A DNA stretch of 16,893 nucleotides from Gammaproteobacteria bacterium (GCA_016927175.1 JAFGNC010000048.1:1-16893), one strand, 5' to 3'; positions 7,448-14,316 are shown, numbered from the stretch's first letter. The notes: generated by a model not told the origin, from the letters alone. Program-made: numbers and translations.

Positions 7448-8434
7448 ATGGCCTCTCTATCCGTCCTCGACCTCGCATTCGTGCCCCAGGGCGCGACTCC
7501 CGCCGATGCGCTGCGCAACTCGCTCGACCTCGCGCAGCATTGCGAGCGCTGGGGCTACGAGCGCTTCTGGCTCGCCGAGCATCACAACATGGTCGGCATC
7601 GCGAGCGCCGCGACGTCGGTTGTGATCGGCTACATCGCCGGCGGCACGAGCACGATCCGCGTCGGAGCGGGCGGCATCATGCTGCCGAACCACGCGCCGC
7701 TGATCGTCGCCGAGCAGTTCGGCACGCTCGCGACGCTGTATCCGAACCGCATCGATCTCGGCCTCGGCCGCGCGCCGGGCACCGATCAGCTCACGCTGCG
7801 GGCGCTGCGCCGCAGTCCCGCGAGCGCGGACTCGTTCCCGCAGGACGTGCTGGAGCTGCAGCGCTATTTCGCGCCGCTCGAGCCGGATCAGGCCGTGCAG
7901 GCGGTGCCGGGCACCGGGCTCGAGGTGCCGCTGTGGATCCTGGGGTCCAGCCTTTACGGCGCGGAGCTCGCGGCGATGCTCGGGCTGCCATACGCATTTG
8001 CGTCGCACTTCGCCCCGGACGCGCTGTATCAGGCGCTCGACGTCTACCGCTCGAATTTCCGGCCGTCGAAGCAGCTCGACCGGCCCCGCGTCATGGTCGC
8101 CGCGAACGTCGTCGCGTCCGACACCGACGAGGAGGCGCGGCGGCTGTTCACGTCCATGCAGCAGAGCTTCGCGAACCTGCTGCGCAACGCGCGCGGGCAG
8201 CTGCCGCCGCCGATCGACGACATCGAATCGTACTGGAGCCCGCTCGAGAAGGCGCAGGCGTCACGGATGCTGGCGTGCTCGTTCGTCGGCTCGCCGGACA
8301 CGATCCGCAGCGCGCTCCGCGCCTTCGTCCGCGAAACCGAGGCCGACGAGGTCATCGTCGCGGCGGCTATCTACGACCACGCCGCGCGGCTGCGCTCGTA
8401 CGAGTTGCTGGCTGAAGCGGGCTTGACCCTTTAG
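7448..8434 (+). CDS. Luciferase-like (LLM-class) flavin-dependent monooxygenase
   Basis: This 328-residue bacterial-luciferase-family TIM barrel uses reduced FMN or F420 and O2 to oxidise an organic substrate. Typical marks are the N-terminal SLSVLDLAFV strand, YERFWLAEHHN at residues 37-47, GAGGIMLPNHAPL at 73-85, and the phosphate-binding-like RIDLGLGRAPGTD at 101-113. Length and order match the YhbW-type group used for soluble LLM oxidoreductases. ATG 7448 is the first in-frame start; its ribosome site is weak. The gene is divergent from the acyl-CoA ligase/racemase pair, which suggests, but does not prove, a common catabolic purpose. The partner flavin reductase and the substrate are not visible here. 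Confidence 0.92.
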   Translation: MASLSVLDLAFVPQGATPADALRNSLDLAQHCERWGYERFWLAEHHNMVGIASAATSVVIGYIAGGTSTIRVGAGGIMLPNHAPLIVAEQFGTLATLYPNRIDLGLGRAPGTDQLTLRALRRSPASADSFPQDVLELQRYFAPLEPDQAVQAVPGTGLEVPLWILGSSLYGAELAAMLGLPYAFASHFAPDALYQALDVYRSNFRPSKQLDRPRVMVAANVVASDTDEEARRLFTSMQQSFANLLRNARGQLPPPIDDIESYWSPLEKAQASRMLACSFVGSPDTIRSALRAFVRETEADEVIVAAAIYDHAARLRSYELLAEAGLTL

Positions 8435-8594
8435 CCGGGCGAGAGCCACCGGGCTTCGCCACCGTTTCGCGATCCGGGGCACGTCCGACGAGCCTGCACT
8501 TCTGGTGGATCTCGAAAAGCGACGACGGCGTGCACGCGACGTGGGCGCAAAGATGGCATGGTCGCCTCGAGCATCCGAAGCATGGAGAAGATCA

Positions 8595-9164
8595 ATGCGA
8601 ATGCCGCTGGTAATCGCGGCCTGTGCGGCCGCCGCATCGCTCGCCGGGACGGCCCGGGCGCAGGACAACGGAATCTATCTCGGTGGGTCGATCGGGCGAT
8701 CGTCGACCGACATCGGCGATGCCGCTGCTCTGTTCGATGATGAGGCGAGCGCCTTCAAGCTGGTGGCCGGCTTGAGACCGCTCGACTGGTTCGGCGTCGA
8801 GGCGAGCTACATCGATCTCGGTGAGGTCGAGCAGACGCAGAACGTCGCGGATTTCGCCGACTTCCGCTTCGAGCAGAAGGGCACCGATGCGTTCGGGGTG
8901 TTCTTTTACGATGTCGCCCTGTTCGATCTGTTCGCGAAGGCCGGACTCGTCCGCTGGGACATCGACGGGGCAGGGAGCACGTCAGCCGGTCGGGTCGACA
9001 TGAGCGACGACGGCACGGACTTCGCGTGGGGTGTCGGCGCTCAGGTCAGGCTGCGCAGCATCGCCGTGCGTCTCGAGTACGAGCGCTTCGAGGCAGAAGC
9101 TTTCGACGGACTTGCGGAGAAGCCGGAGATGCTGTCGGTGGGAATGACGTGGACGTTCTTCTGA
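8595..9164 (+). CDS. Outer-membrane beta-barrel protein (porin-like family)
   Basis: This is a 189-residue secreted protein with a clear Sec signal peptide: MRMP, a hydrophobic core to about residue 18, then TARA with predicted cleavage before QDN. The mature part alternates polar and hydrophobic residues in short strands such as GIYLGGSIGRS, WFGVEASYIDL, FAKAGLVRWDI, SIAVRLEYERF and MLSVGMTWTFF. It ends in Phe, the usual C-terminal signal for BAM insertion. This points to a small eight-strand OmpA-like barrel without a periplasmic domain; the function is unknown. ATG 8595 is preceded by GGAG (8584-8587) and gives a proper signal peptide, whereas the longer in-frame start at 8505 would bury it behind about 30 arginine-rich residues. 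It is convergent with amt. Confidence 0.87.
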   Translation: MRMPLVIAACAAAASLAGTARAQDNGIYLGGSIGRSSTDIGDAAALFDDEASAFKLVAGLRPLDWFGVEASYIDLGEVEQTQNVADFADFRFEQKGTDAFGVFFYDVALFDLFAKAGLVRWDIDGAGSTSAGRVDMSDDGTDFAWGVGAQVRLRSIAVRLEYERFEAEAFDGLAEKPEMLSVGMTWTFF

Positions 9165-9236
9165 GCCGGCTCCGGCTGCCGAGGAGCGGCCGTTCGAGCA
9201 TCACCGGAAGAGAGCCCTCGGCGCCGAAATAGAGAA

Positions 9237-9261
9237 CGCCCGGCTGACCGTCAGCCGGGCG
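9237..9261 (-). terminator. Intrinsic terminator, amt side of convergent pair
   Basis: A perfect 11-bp stem, CGCCCGGCTGA (9237-9247) / TCAGCCGGGCG (9251-9261), closes a 3-nt loop. On the minus strand it is followed by TTCTCTATTTC, a reasonable T-rich tail, so it should end amt transcription about 50 nt past its stop. Read on the plus strand, it lies 73 nt after the outer-membrane protein gene but lacks a good T-run. It may serve both genes with unequal strength. Confidence 0.8.
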
Positions 9262-9310
9262 TCTCGTGGCAAGGGGCCTGGCGCCCTTCAGCGGGCGCCG
9301 GGCCCGTCGG

Positions 9311-10639
9311 CTACACGGCCGACGCAGGCTGCTCGTGACCCGGCAGCGGAGCCGCGCGGCCGCCGGAAGGCGGCAGCGCCGTGCCGCCCGCGTCGCGCGA
9401 CGCGCTGAACTCGGGGTAAGCCTCGAGGCCGCACTCGGCGAGATCCACGCCTTCGTACTCCTCCTGCTCGGAGACGCGGATGCCGGTGATCGACTTGATC
9501 AGGAACCAGGCGACGAAGGCCGTGCCGAACACCCACGCGAAGATCGTGACGATGCCGAGCAGCTGAGCGCCGAGCGTCGCGTCCGGGTTCGACAGCGTCA
9601 CGGCGAGCAGTCCCCAGATGCCGACGACGCCGTGTACCGAGATCGCGCCGACCGGATCGTCGATCCTGAAGACCCGGTCCATCGACACGATCGACGCGAC
9701 GACCAGCAGCCCGCCGACGGCGCCGATCGCGGTCGCGAGCAGCGGTGCCGGGGTCAGCGGTTCCGCCGTGATCGCGACGAGGCCCGCCAGCGCGCCGTTC
9801 AGCGCCATCGTCAGATCGGTCTTGCCGAACCAGGCGCGCGACAGCAGCATCGCCGCGACGACGCCGCCCGCGGCGGCCATGTTCGTGTTGACGAACACCA
9901 TGGCGACGGCGTTCGCTTCCGCGACGTTCGAGACCTTCAGCTCCGAGCCGCCGTTGAAGCCGAACCAGCCGAGCCACAAGATCAGCGTGCCGAGCGTCGC
10001 GAGCGGCAGGTTTGCGCCGGGAATCGCGCGCACCTCGCCGGCCGCGCCGTACTTGCCTCTACGCGGCCCGAGCAGCAGCACGCCCGCGAGCGCCGCGGCC
10101 GCGCCGCACATGTGAACGACGCCGGAGCCCGCGAAGTCGAGGAAGCCCGCCTCATCCAGGAAGCCGCCGCCCCACTTCCAGTAGCCCTGCACCGGATAGA
10201 TGAATCCGGTCATGACGACGGCGAAGATGAAGAACGACCACAGCTTCATCCGCTCGGCGACGGCGCCCGATACGATCGACATCGCCGTCGCGACGAACAC
10301 GACCTGGAAGAAGAAGTCCGACAGGTTCGAGTAGTACGGCGCGTCGTCGCCGCCGGCGATCACGTCGGCCGCCGCGTTGTCCGCGGTGCCGAGCATGCTG
10401 ATGCCCGGGATGATGCCGTTGCCGTCGCCGTACATGATGCCGTAGCCGCAAACCATGTACATGACGCAGGCGATCGAGTAGAGCCCGACGTTCTTCGTCA
10501 GAATTTCCGCCGTGTTCTTCGCTCGCACGAGTCCGGCCTCCAGCATCGAGAAGCCGGCGGCCATCCACATGACCAGAGCGCCGCACACGAGAAAGTAGAA
10601 CGTGTCGAGCGCGTATGACAGTTCCAAAACACTATCCAT
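9311..10639 (-). CDS. amt: Ammonium transporter (Amt/MEP/Rh family)
   Basis: This 442-residue inner-membrane channel moves ammonium into the cell when nitrogen is scarce. Eleven hydrophobic segments can be traced. The conserved pore parts are present: D168 and H176 in FLDFAGSGVVH, H336 in AISVHGVVG, W154 in GYWKWGG, the aromatic gate region F110/F111, and WFGFNGGSEL at 225-234. The tail carries ISVHGVVGIWG and a cytoplasmic end with EEYEGVDLAECGLEAYPEF, the region where GlnK/PII docks. It begins without a cleavable signal. ATG (10639-10637) has GGAGG nine nt upstream. Regulation appears to be sigma-54/NtrC, with the promoter at 10701-10720. No glnK neighbour is present on either side, which is unusual for proteobacteria. 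An 11-bp-stem terminator follows. Confidence 0.97.
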   Translation of the reverse strand: MDSVLELSYALDTFYFLVCGALVMWMAAGFSMLEAGLVRAKNTAEILTKNVGLYSIACVMYMVCGYGIMYGDGNGIIPGISMLGTADNAAADVIAGGDDAPYYSNLSDFFFQVVFVATAMSIVSGAVAERMKLWSFFIFAVVMTGFIYPVQGYWKWGGGFLDEAGFLDFAGSGVVHMCGAAAALAGVLLLGPRRGKYGAAGEVRAIPGANLPLATLGTLILWLGWFGFNGGSELKVSNVAEANAVAMVFVNTNMAAAGGVVAAMLLSRAWFGKTDLTMALNGALAGLVAITAEPLTPAPLLATAIGAVGGLLVVASIVSMDRVFRIDDPVGAISVHGVVGIWGLLAVTLSNPDATLGAQLLGIVTIFAWVFGTAFVAWFLIKSITGIRVSEQEEYEGVDLAECGLEAYPEFSASRDAGGTALPPSGGRAAPLPGHEQPASAV

Positions 10640-10700
10640 TACCGATGACCTCCGCTGACCCTTCGGGGTTGCCTGCGTTCAGTACCCAAAACGGGGCACG

Positions 10701-10720
10701 TTTTGCAGAGACCGTGCCAA
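10701..10720 (-). promoter_or_regulatory. Sigma-54 (RpoN) promoter of amt
   Basis: Read on the minus strand, the site is TTGGCACGGTCTCTGCAAAA. Against the consensus YTGGCACGRNNNTTGCWNNW it has a single mismatch (C for the first T of TTGC). The GG at -24 and the GC at -12 are separated by exactly 10 bp, as RpoN requires. The predicted +1 is near 10693. RpoN control of amt/glnK genes under nitrogen limitation is well established in proteobacteria. Confidence 0.88.
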
Positions 10721-10782
10721 GCAGCAGAGGAGAGCGATTTCAGGGAGTTAGCGAGTCGGCGGCCGCAAGCGGCGGGCTTTGC

Positions 10783-10799
10783 TGCACCACGCCGCGGCA
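10783..10799. promoter_or_regulatory. NtrC-like binding box, promoter-proximal
   Basis: TGCACCA-CGC-CGCGGCA matches 11 of 14 defined bases of the NtrC consensus TGCACCA-N3-TGGTGCA, with one perfect half. Its centre (10791) is about 98 bp upstream of the predicted amt start. It is weaker than the distal box, as expected for a cooperative pair. Confidence 0.55.
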
Positions 10800-10813
10800 C
10801 GCGGCGCGCCGGC

Positions 10814-10830
10814 TGCACCAAGGTGGTGAG
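10814..10830. promoter_or_regulatory. NtrC-like binding box, distal
   Basis: TGCACCA-AGG-TGGTGAG matches 12 of 14 defined bases of the NtrC enhancer consensus. Its centre (10822) is about 129 bp upstream of the predicted amt start and 31 bp, about three helical turns, from the proximal box. This resembles the paired enhancers of E. coli glnAp2, centred near -108 and -140. Confidence 0.7.
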
Positions 10831-10950
10831 AGGGCGGTCGGCCGGAACGGCGTGCTTATGCGGCGGGATCTGCCGCGGGATCGCGGGCACGCAGAAAGCG
10901 ACGGCGGCGGCCGTCTCGAATCCCGGCGCAACCGCGAGCGCGAACGGCGT

Positions 10951-11988
10951 TCAGGGCATCGACGGACCGGTGCCCGCGCCGGTCGCGTCGATCGCGGCGG
11001 CGATGTCGCGCAGGTCGTCGGGCTCGAGCGTCAGCGTGGCGGCGTCGATCCAGCCCTCCACCTGCGACGCGCTGCGCGCGCCGACGATGGCGCCGGTGAC
11101 CGCCGGCCACGCGAGCGTCCAGGCGATCGCAACCGCAGCGACGCTGGTGTCCCGGCGCGCCGCGATCGGCTCGAGCGCCGCGGCGAGCCGAAGGTTGCGC
11201 GCGAGGTTGTCGCCGGTGAACTCGGCGTTGCGCGATCGCCAGTCGTTCGCGGGCAAGGCCGCGGCGCGCTCGGCCGTGAAGCGCCCCGTCAGCAGTCCCG
11301 ACTGCATCGGGCTGTAGACGATGACGCCGGTGTCGTGCTCGGCGCACCATGGAAGCTCCGCGGCGGCGGCGTCACGACGGATCGCGGAGAAGGGCGGCTG
11401 CAGCGAGTCGACGTGACCGAGCCGCTCCGCAGCCTCGAGCTGCAGCGTGTCGTGATTCGACAGGCCGACGGCCCGCACCTTGCCCTCGCTCTCGAGATCC
11501 AGCAGGGTCTGCCAGTATTCCTCGAGCGGCGTGCCGTCCTTGGGCGGCCAGTGCATCTGGTAAAGATCGATACGCTCGACGCCGAGGCGCCGCAGCGAGC
11601 CCTCGACCTCGCGCCGGATACTCGCCGGCTCGCCGATCTGACGCAGGCCCGAGCCGGGATCCGTTTCGTCCCACACGAGACCGCACTTCGTGAACACGTA
11701 CGGCCGGTCGCGGTCCGGCAGCGGCTCGAGCGCGCGCCGCACGATCTCCTCCGAATGGCCGAGCCCGTACACGGCGGCCGTGTCGATCCAGTTGATGCCG
11801 AGCTCGACCGCGCGGCGAATCGCGGCAATGGAATCCTCGTCGTCCTGTGCGCCCCAGCCGGCCGCCCAGTCGGGTCCGCCGATCGCCCACGCGCCGAAGC
11901 CGACGCGCGTGACGCGCATGCCGGTGCGGCCGAGCGGGCGCACGGGCAGGGGCGACGAGTGGGTATCGGGACTGTCTTTCTGACGCAT
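10951..11988 (-). CDS. Aldo/keto reductase (second copy)
   Basis: This 345-residue NADPH-dependent aldo/keto reductase is distinct from the one at 3612. The tetrad is intact: D69 and Y74 in DTAAVYG, K101 in FTKCG, and H146 in YQMHWPP. Other family features are VRPLGRTGMRVTRVGFG at the start of the barrel, AVGLSNHD in mid-protein, and VYSPMQSGLLTGRF, which resembles the YajO/GSP69-like (AKR11/12) branch. The C-terminal GAIVGARSASQVEGWI segment binds the cofactor phosphate in relatives. The frame opens at 12063, but ATG 11988-11986 is preferred. It has AGAGG about 8 nt upstream, and the longer N-terminus would contain no family sequence. It lies divergent from the macro-domain gene and upstream of amt on the same strand, but is separated from amt by that gene's own promoter. 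Confidence 0.93.
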   Translation of the reverse strand: MRQKDSPDTHSSPLPVRPLGRTGMRVTRVGFGAWAIGGPDWAAGWGAQDDEDSIAAIRRAVELGINWIDTAAVYGLGHSEEIVRRALEPLPDRDRPYVFTKCGLVWDETDPGSGLRQIGEPASIRREVEGSLRRLGVERIDLYQMHWPPKDGTPLEEYWQTLLDLESEGKVRAVGLSNHDTLQLEAAERLGHVDSLQPPFSAIRRDAAAAELPWCAEHDTGVIVYSPMQSGLLTGRFTAERAAALPANDWRSRNAEFTGDNLARNLRLAAALEPIAARRDTSVAAVAIAWTLAWPAVTGAIVGARSASQVEGWIDAATLTLEPDDLRDIAAAIDATGAGTGPSMP

Positions 11989-12024
11989 GAGGTGTCGCCT
12001 CTCGAGCTTCGGTGCGGTCCTCGT

Positions 12025-12038
12025 GTCAATATATCGAC
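12025..12038. promoter_or_regulatory. Candidate operator between aldo/keto reductase and macro gene
   Basis: GTCAATATATCGAC is a near-perfect palindrome (12 of 14 symmetric bases) with an ATATAT core in otherwise GC-rich DNA. It starts 37 nt upstream of the reductase start and is 163 nt from the macro-domain start. On the minus strand it overlaps a perfect TTGACA, which could be a -35 box for the reductase, though no convincing -10 follows. The repressor is unknown. Confidence 0.35.
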
Positions 12039-12200
12039 CTGCGCTCTGCCTCGAAACCGGCACGAAGCTGCGGCGCCGTTCGGGGCGCCGCGGGCTGCGC
12101 GCCGGTCGTCGCCGGAAGCGGCCGCGGTCCTCCCGCCGGAGCGGCGCGAAATTTGCTTGCGCAGCGTCAGCAACACATTCGACAACGCGAAGGCGAGCCC

Positions 12201-12737
12201 ATGTCGCAGAAGCAGGTCAACGGCGTCACGATCGAGGTCGTGGAAGGCAACATCGTCACGCAGCCGGACGTCGACGCAGTCGTCAACGCTGCGAACGCGC
12301 AGCTGCGCAGCGGCGGAGGCGTCGCCGGAGCGATCCACCGCGCCGCGGGACCCGGCCTCGAGCAGGAGTGCCGGCCGCTCGCGCCGATCCGTCCGGGCAC
12401 GTGCGTCATCACCGGCGCGCACAACCTGCCGAACCGCAGCGTGATTCATTGCCTCGGCCCGGTGTACGGCCGGGACGAGCCGGCCGACGGATTGCTCGCG
12501 TCCTGTTACCGCGCGGCGCTCGACATCGCCGAGCACAACGGCGTCGCTTCGATCGCGTTTCCGGCGATCTCGACCGGGGCTTTCGGTTTTCCGTCGGACT
12601 CCGCGGCCAGGATCGCGATGGAAACCGTGGTTGGCATGGCACCGTCGCTCGCAAGCGTGAAGCACATACGCTTCGTGCTGTTCGACGCAGCGTCGCGGCG
12701 CGCTCACGAGGCCGCGCTCGCCGCGGTCGCCGGCTGA
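12201..12737 (+). CDS. Macro-domain protein, probable ADP-ribose/O-acetyl-ADP-ribose hydrolase
   Basis: This 178-residue single macro domain, like E. coli YmdB, binds ADP-ribose and probably removes O-acetyl groups or ADP-ribose from its targets. The first loop contains EGNIVTQPDVDAVVNAANAQL (about residues 15-35), with N29 and N32. It is followed by the glycine loop SGGGVAGAIHRAAGPG (37-52). The second phosphate-binding loop is FPAISTGAFGFP (120-131). All three are diagnostic. The first motif reads EGNIV where YmdB has GDIT, a mild variation. ATG 12201 has AAGGCGAG upstream. It is divergent from the aldo/keto reductase and 158 nt before the amine oxidase. No ADP-ribosyltransferase partner is visible, so a toxin-antitoxin role is not supported. 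It is cytosolic by lack of signals. Confidence 0.92.
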   Translation: MSQKQVNGVTIEVVEGNIVTQPDVDAVVNAANAQLRSGGGVAGAIHRAAGPGLEQECRPLAPIRPGTCVITGAHNLPNRSVIHCLGPVYGRDEPADGLLASCYRAALDIAEHNGVASIAFPAISTGAFGFPSDSAARIAMETVVGMAPSLASVKHIRFVLFDAASRRAHEAALAAVAG

Positions 12738-12847
12738 ACGTTCGCCGCGCGCATGCCTCCCCCTTTCCCACGTCTTCCGCGTCCGTATTTTCCGCAGCGC
12801 GCGGCACGAAGCTGCGCCGGCGGTGAAGCAGGAGCAGACCGTGGATC

Positions 12848-12870
12848 GCGCGCCGGGCATTCCGGCGCGC
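12848..12870 (+). repeat. Stable hairpin in the leader of the amine oxidase gene
   Basis: GCGCGCCGG (12848-12856) and CCGGCGCGC (12862-12870) form a perfect nine-pair stem with a GCATT loop, ending 25 nt before the GTG start at 12896. There is no T-tract, so it is not a clear terminator. It could stall transcription, protect the RNA 5' region, or be neutral. Confidence 0.5.
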
Positions 12871-12895
12871 CCGACGGCAGCGATCGGAGCGCGCG

Positions 12896-14227
12896 GTGAC
12901 CGGCGCCTTCGACGCCGTCGTGCTCGGCGCCGGCGCCGCCGGGCTGGCCGCGGCGGTCGAGCTCGGCCGTCACGGCCGCAGCGTCTGCGTGCTCGAGGCG
13001 CGCGAACGCGTCGGCGGCCGGATACTGACAAGGACGGAGCCCGGCATCGGTGCGCCGGTCGAGCTCGGGGCGGAGTTCGTGCACGGCACGCCGGCGGAGA
13101 CGCTCGGCTGGCTCAGGTCGGCCGGCAAAGCGGTCGTCGATCTCGGCGGGCAGCGCTGGCGCAAGCACGGCGGCGAGCTGCGGCCGGCAGACGATCTGTT
13201 CGGCGAGCTGAAGCGCGGACTCGCGCGCGTGCCGAGGCCGGAGCAGGACATGGCGTTCGGCGCCTTCCTGGACGGGCCGGCGCGAGACTCGCTGCCGGAG
13301 CATCTGCGCGAGTTCGCGCGCACGCTCGTCGAAGGATTCGATGCCGCGGACGCGTCGCGCACGAGCGCGCTCGACACGCTCGAGGAATGGACGGCCGGGG
13401 CCGGCGCGGATGCGCCGACTTTCCGCCCGCTCGGCGGCTATGCCTCGCTGATCGACACGCTGACGCGCGCGATCGATCCGACGCGTGTGAGTCTGCGCCT
13501 CGGCGCCGTCGCCGACAGCGTCGAGTGGCGGGCCGGCGCCGTCAGCGTTTCCGGAACGCGGCACGGCGAGGCCTTCCTCGTCGAGGCGCCGCAGGCGGTC
13601 GTGACGCTGCCCGTGGGAGTGCTGGCGTCCGCTCCCGGATCGCCCGGCGCCGTGCAGTTCGCGCCCCCGCTCGACGCGAAGCGGCGCGCGCTGGCCGGGC
13701 TCGCCATGGGCGCGGCGGTCAAAGTCGTCCTGCGATTCCGCGAGCCGTTCTGGGAGACGCTCGACGGCGGGCGGTACCGCAACGGCGCGTTCTTCCATGC
13801 CGCGGAGGCGTCTTTCCCGACGCTCTGGACGTCGCTGCCGCTGCGGCTTCCGGTGCTGACGGCATGGGCCGGAGGCCCGCGGGCGGCGCGCATCGCCGCC
13901 GGAGGCGAGGCGGAGACGGTGCGCCTCGCGCTCGACAGCGTGGAGGCGGTCTTCGGCGGCGGCGTCCGGGCGCGTGCTGCGCTCGAAGCCTCGTATCTGC
14001 ACGACTGGCAGTCCGACCCGTTCGCGCGCGGCGCCTACAGCTACGTCACGGTCGGCGGCGCTGGGGCGCAGGGCGCGCTTGCCGCGCCTCTCGACGACAC
14101 GCTGTTCTTCGCCGGCGAGGCGGCGGATGCGGGCGGCCAGTCCGCGACCGTCGCCGGGGCGCTTGCGAGCGGTCGGCTCGCCGCGATCGAGGTGGTCGAG
14201 GCGGACGCGCGGCGTCATCGGCGCTGA
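12896..14227 (+). CDS. FAD-dependent amine oxidase (monoamine/polyamine oxidase family)
   Basis: This 443-residue flavoprotein of the amine oxidase family should oxidise an amine to imine, then aldehyde, with O2. The N-terminal Rossmann site is complete: GAGAAG at residues 11-16, E34 at the end of the second strand, and RVGGRI at 38-43. GAEFVHG (58-64) is the usual flavin-contact loop. Near the C-terminus, SYLHDWQSDPFARGAYSYV precedes FFAGEAADAGGQSATVAGALASG, the family's FAD-binding finish, with E408. It has no signal peptide, so it is probably cytosolic. The start is GTG 12896, with GGAG (12886-12889) and a 6-nt spacer; no ATG lies nearby in frame. The previous gene ends 158 nt upstream and a hairpin lies in the leader. 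The substrate cannot be read from sequence. Confidence 0.92.
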   Translation: MTGAFDAVVLGAGAAGLAAAVELGRHGRSVCVLEARERVGGRILTRTEPGIGAPVELGAEFVHGTPAETLGWLRSAGKAVVDLGGQRWRKHGGELRPADDLFGELKRGLARVPRPEQDMAFGAFLDGPARDSLPEHLREFARTLVEGFDAADASRTSALDTLEEWTAGAGADAPTFRPLGGYASLIDTLTRAIDPTRVSLRLGAVADSVEWRAGAVSVSGTRHGEAFLVEAPQAVVTLPVGVLASAPGSPGAVQFAPPLDAKRRALAGLAMGAAVKVVLRFREPFWETLDGGRYRNGAFFHAAEASFPTLWTSLPLRLPVLTAWAGGPRAARIAAGGEAETVRLALDSVEAVFGGGVRARAALEASYLHDWQSDPFARGAYSYVTVGGAGAQGALAAPLDDTLFFAGEAADAGGQSATVAGALASGRLAAIEVVEADARRHRR

Positions 14228-14244
14228 ACCGGATTGGCGGCGCG

Positions 14245-14257
14245 GCACAAGTTGTGC
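14245..14257. promoter_or_regulatory. Dyad / weak sigma-54-like site upstream of glgX
   Basis: GCACAA-G-TTGTGC is a perfect inverted repeat with a one-base centre, 59 nt before the glgX start. The same bases, read as GG-N10-GC (14244-14257) with GGCAC and TGCA, satisfy the spacing of a sigma-54 promoter. However, four consensus positions differ, including the T before GG. A regulator operator and an RpoN promoter are both possible. Confidence 0.35.
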
Positions 14258-14316
14258 ATTAATCGGGCGGCTATGAGCGGCCGGACACCGTGAGGCCGCA
14301 TCGAGGTAACAAAGCC

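Larger units (their letters stand above)
10640..10950 (-). promoter_or_regulatory. Regulatory gap upstream of amt
   Basis: These 311 bp between the second aldo/keto reductase and amt hold no convincing gene; the open frames here look like GC-driven shadows. On the minus strand they carry a sigma-54 promoter and two upstream NtrC-like boxes, entered separately. The predicted transcript starts near 10693, giving a 5' leader of about 54 nt that includes the GGAGG ribosome site. The remaining part, about 10831-10950, shows nothing I can name. Confidence 0.75.

Noticed and set aside
5763..7625. 620-codon plus-strand frame antisense to the acyl-CoA ligase.
   Set aside because: It is rich in Arg, Asp and His in shadow style and has no motif. 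The minus-strand ligase is complete with all ANL motifs.
10690..10706. A plus-strand sigma-54-like GGCACGTTTTGC overlapping the amt promoter.
   Set aside because: The GG-to-GC distance is 8 bp instead of the required 10, so it cannot be a functional RpoN site.
10615..12444. 609-codon plus-strand frame covering the amt leader and aldo/keto reductase.
   Set aside because: It is a shadow of the minus-strand reductase and overlaps a clear regulatory region. No family signature is present.
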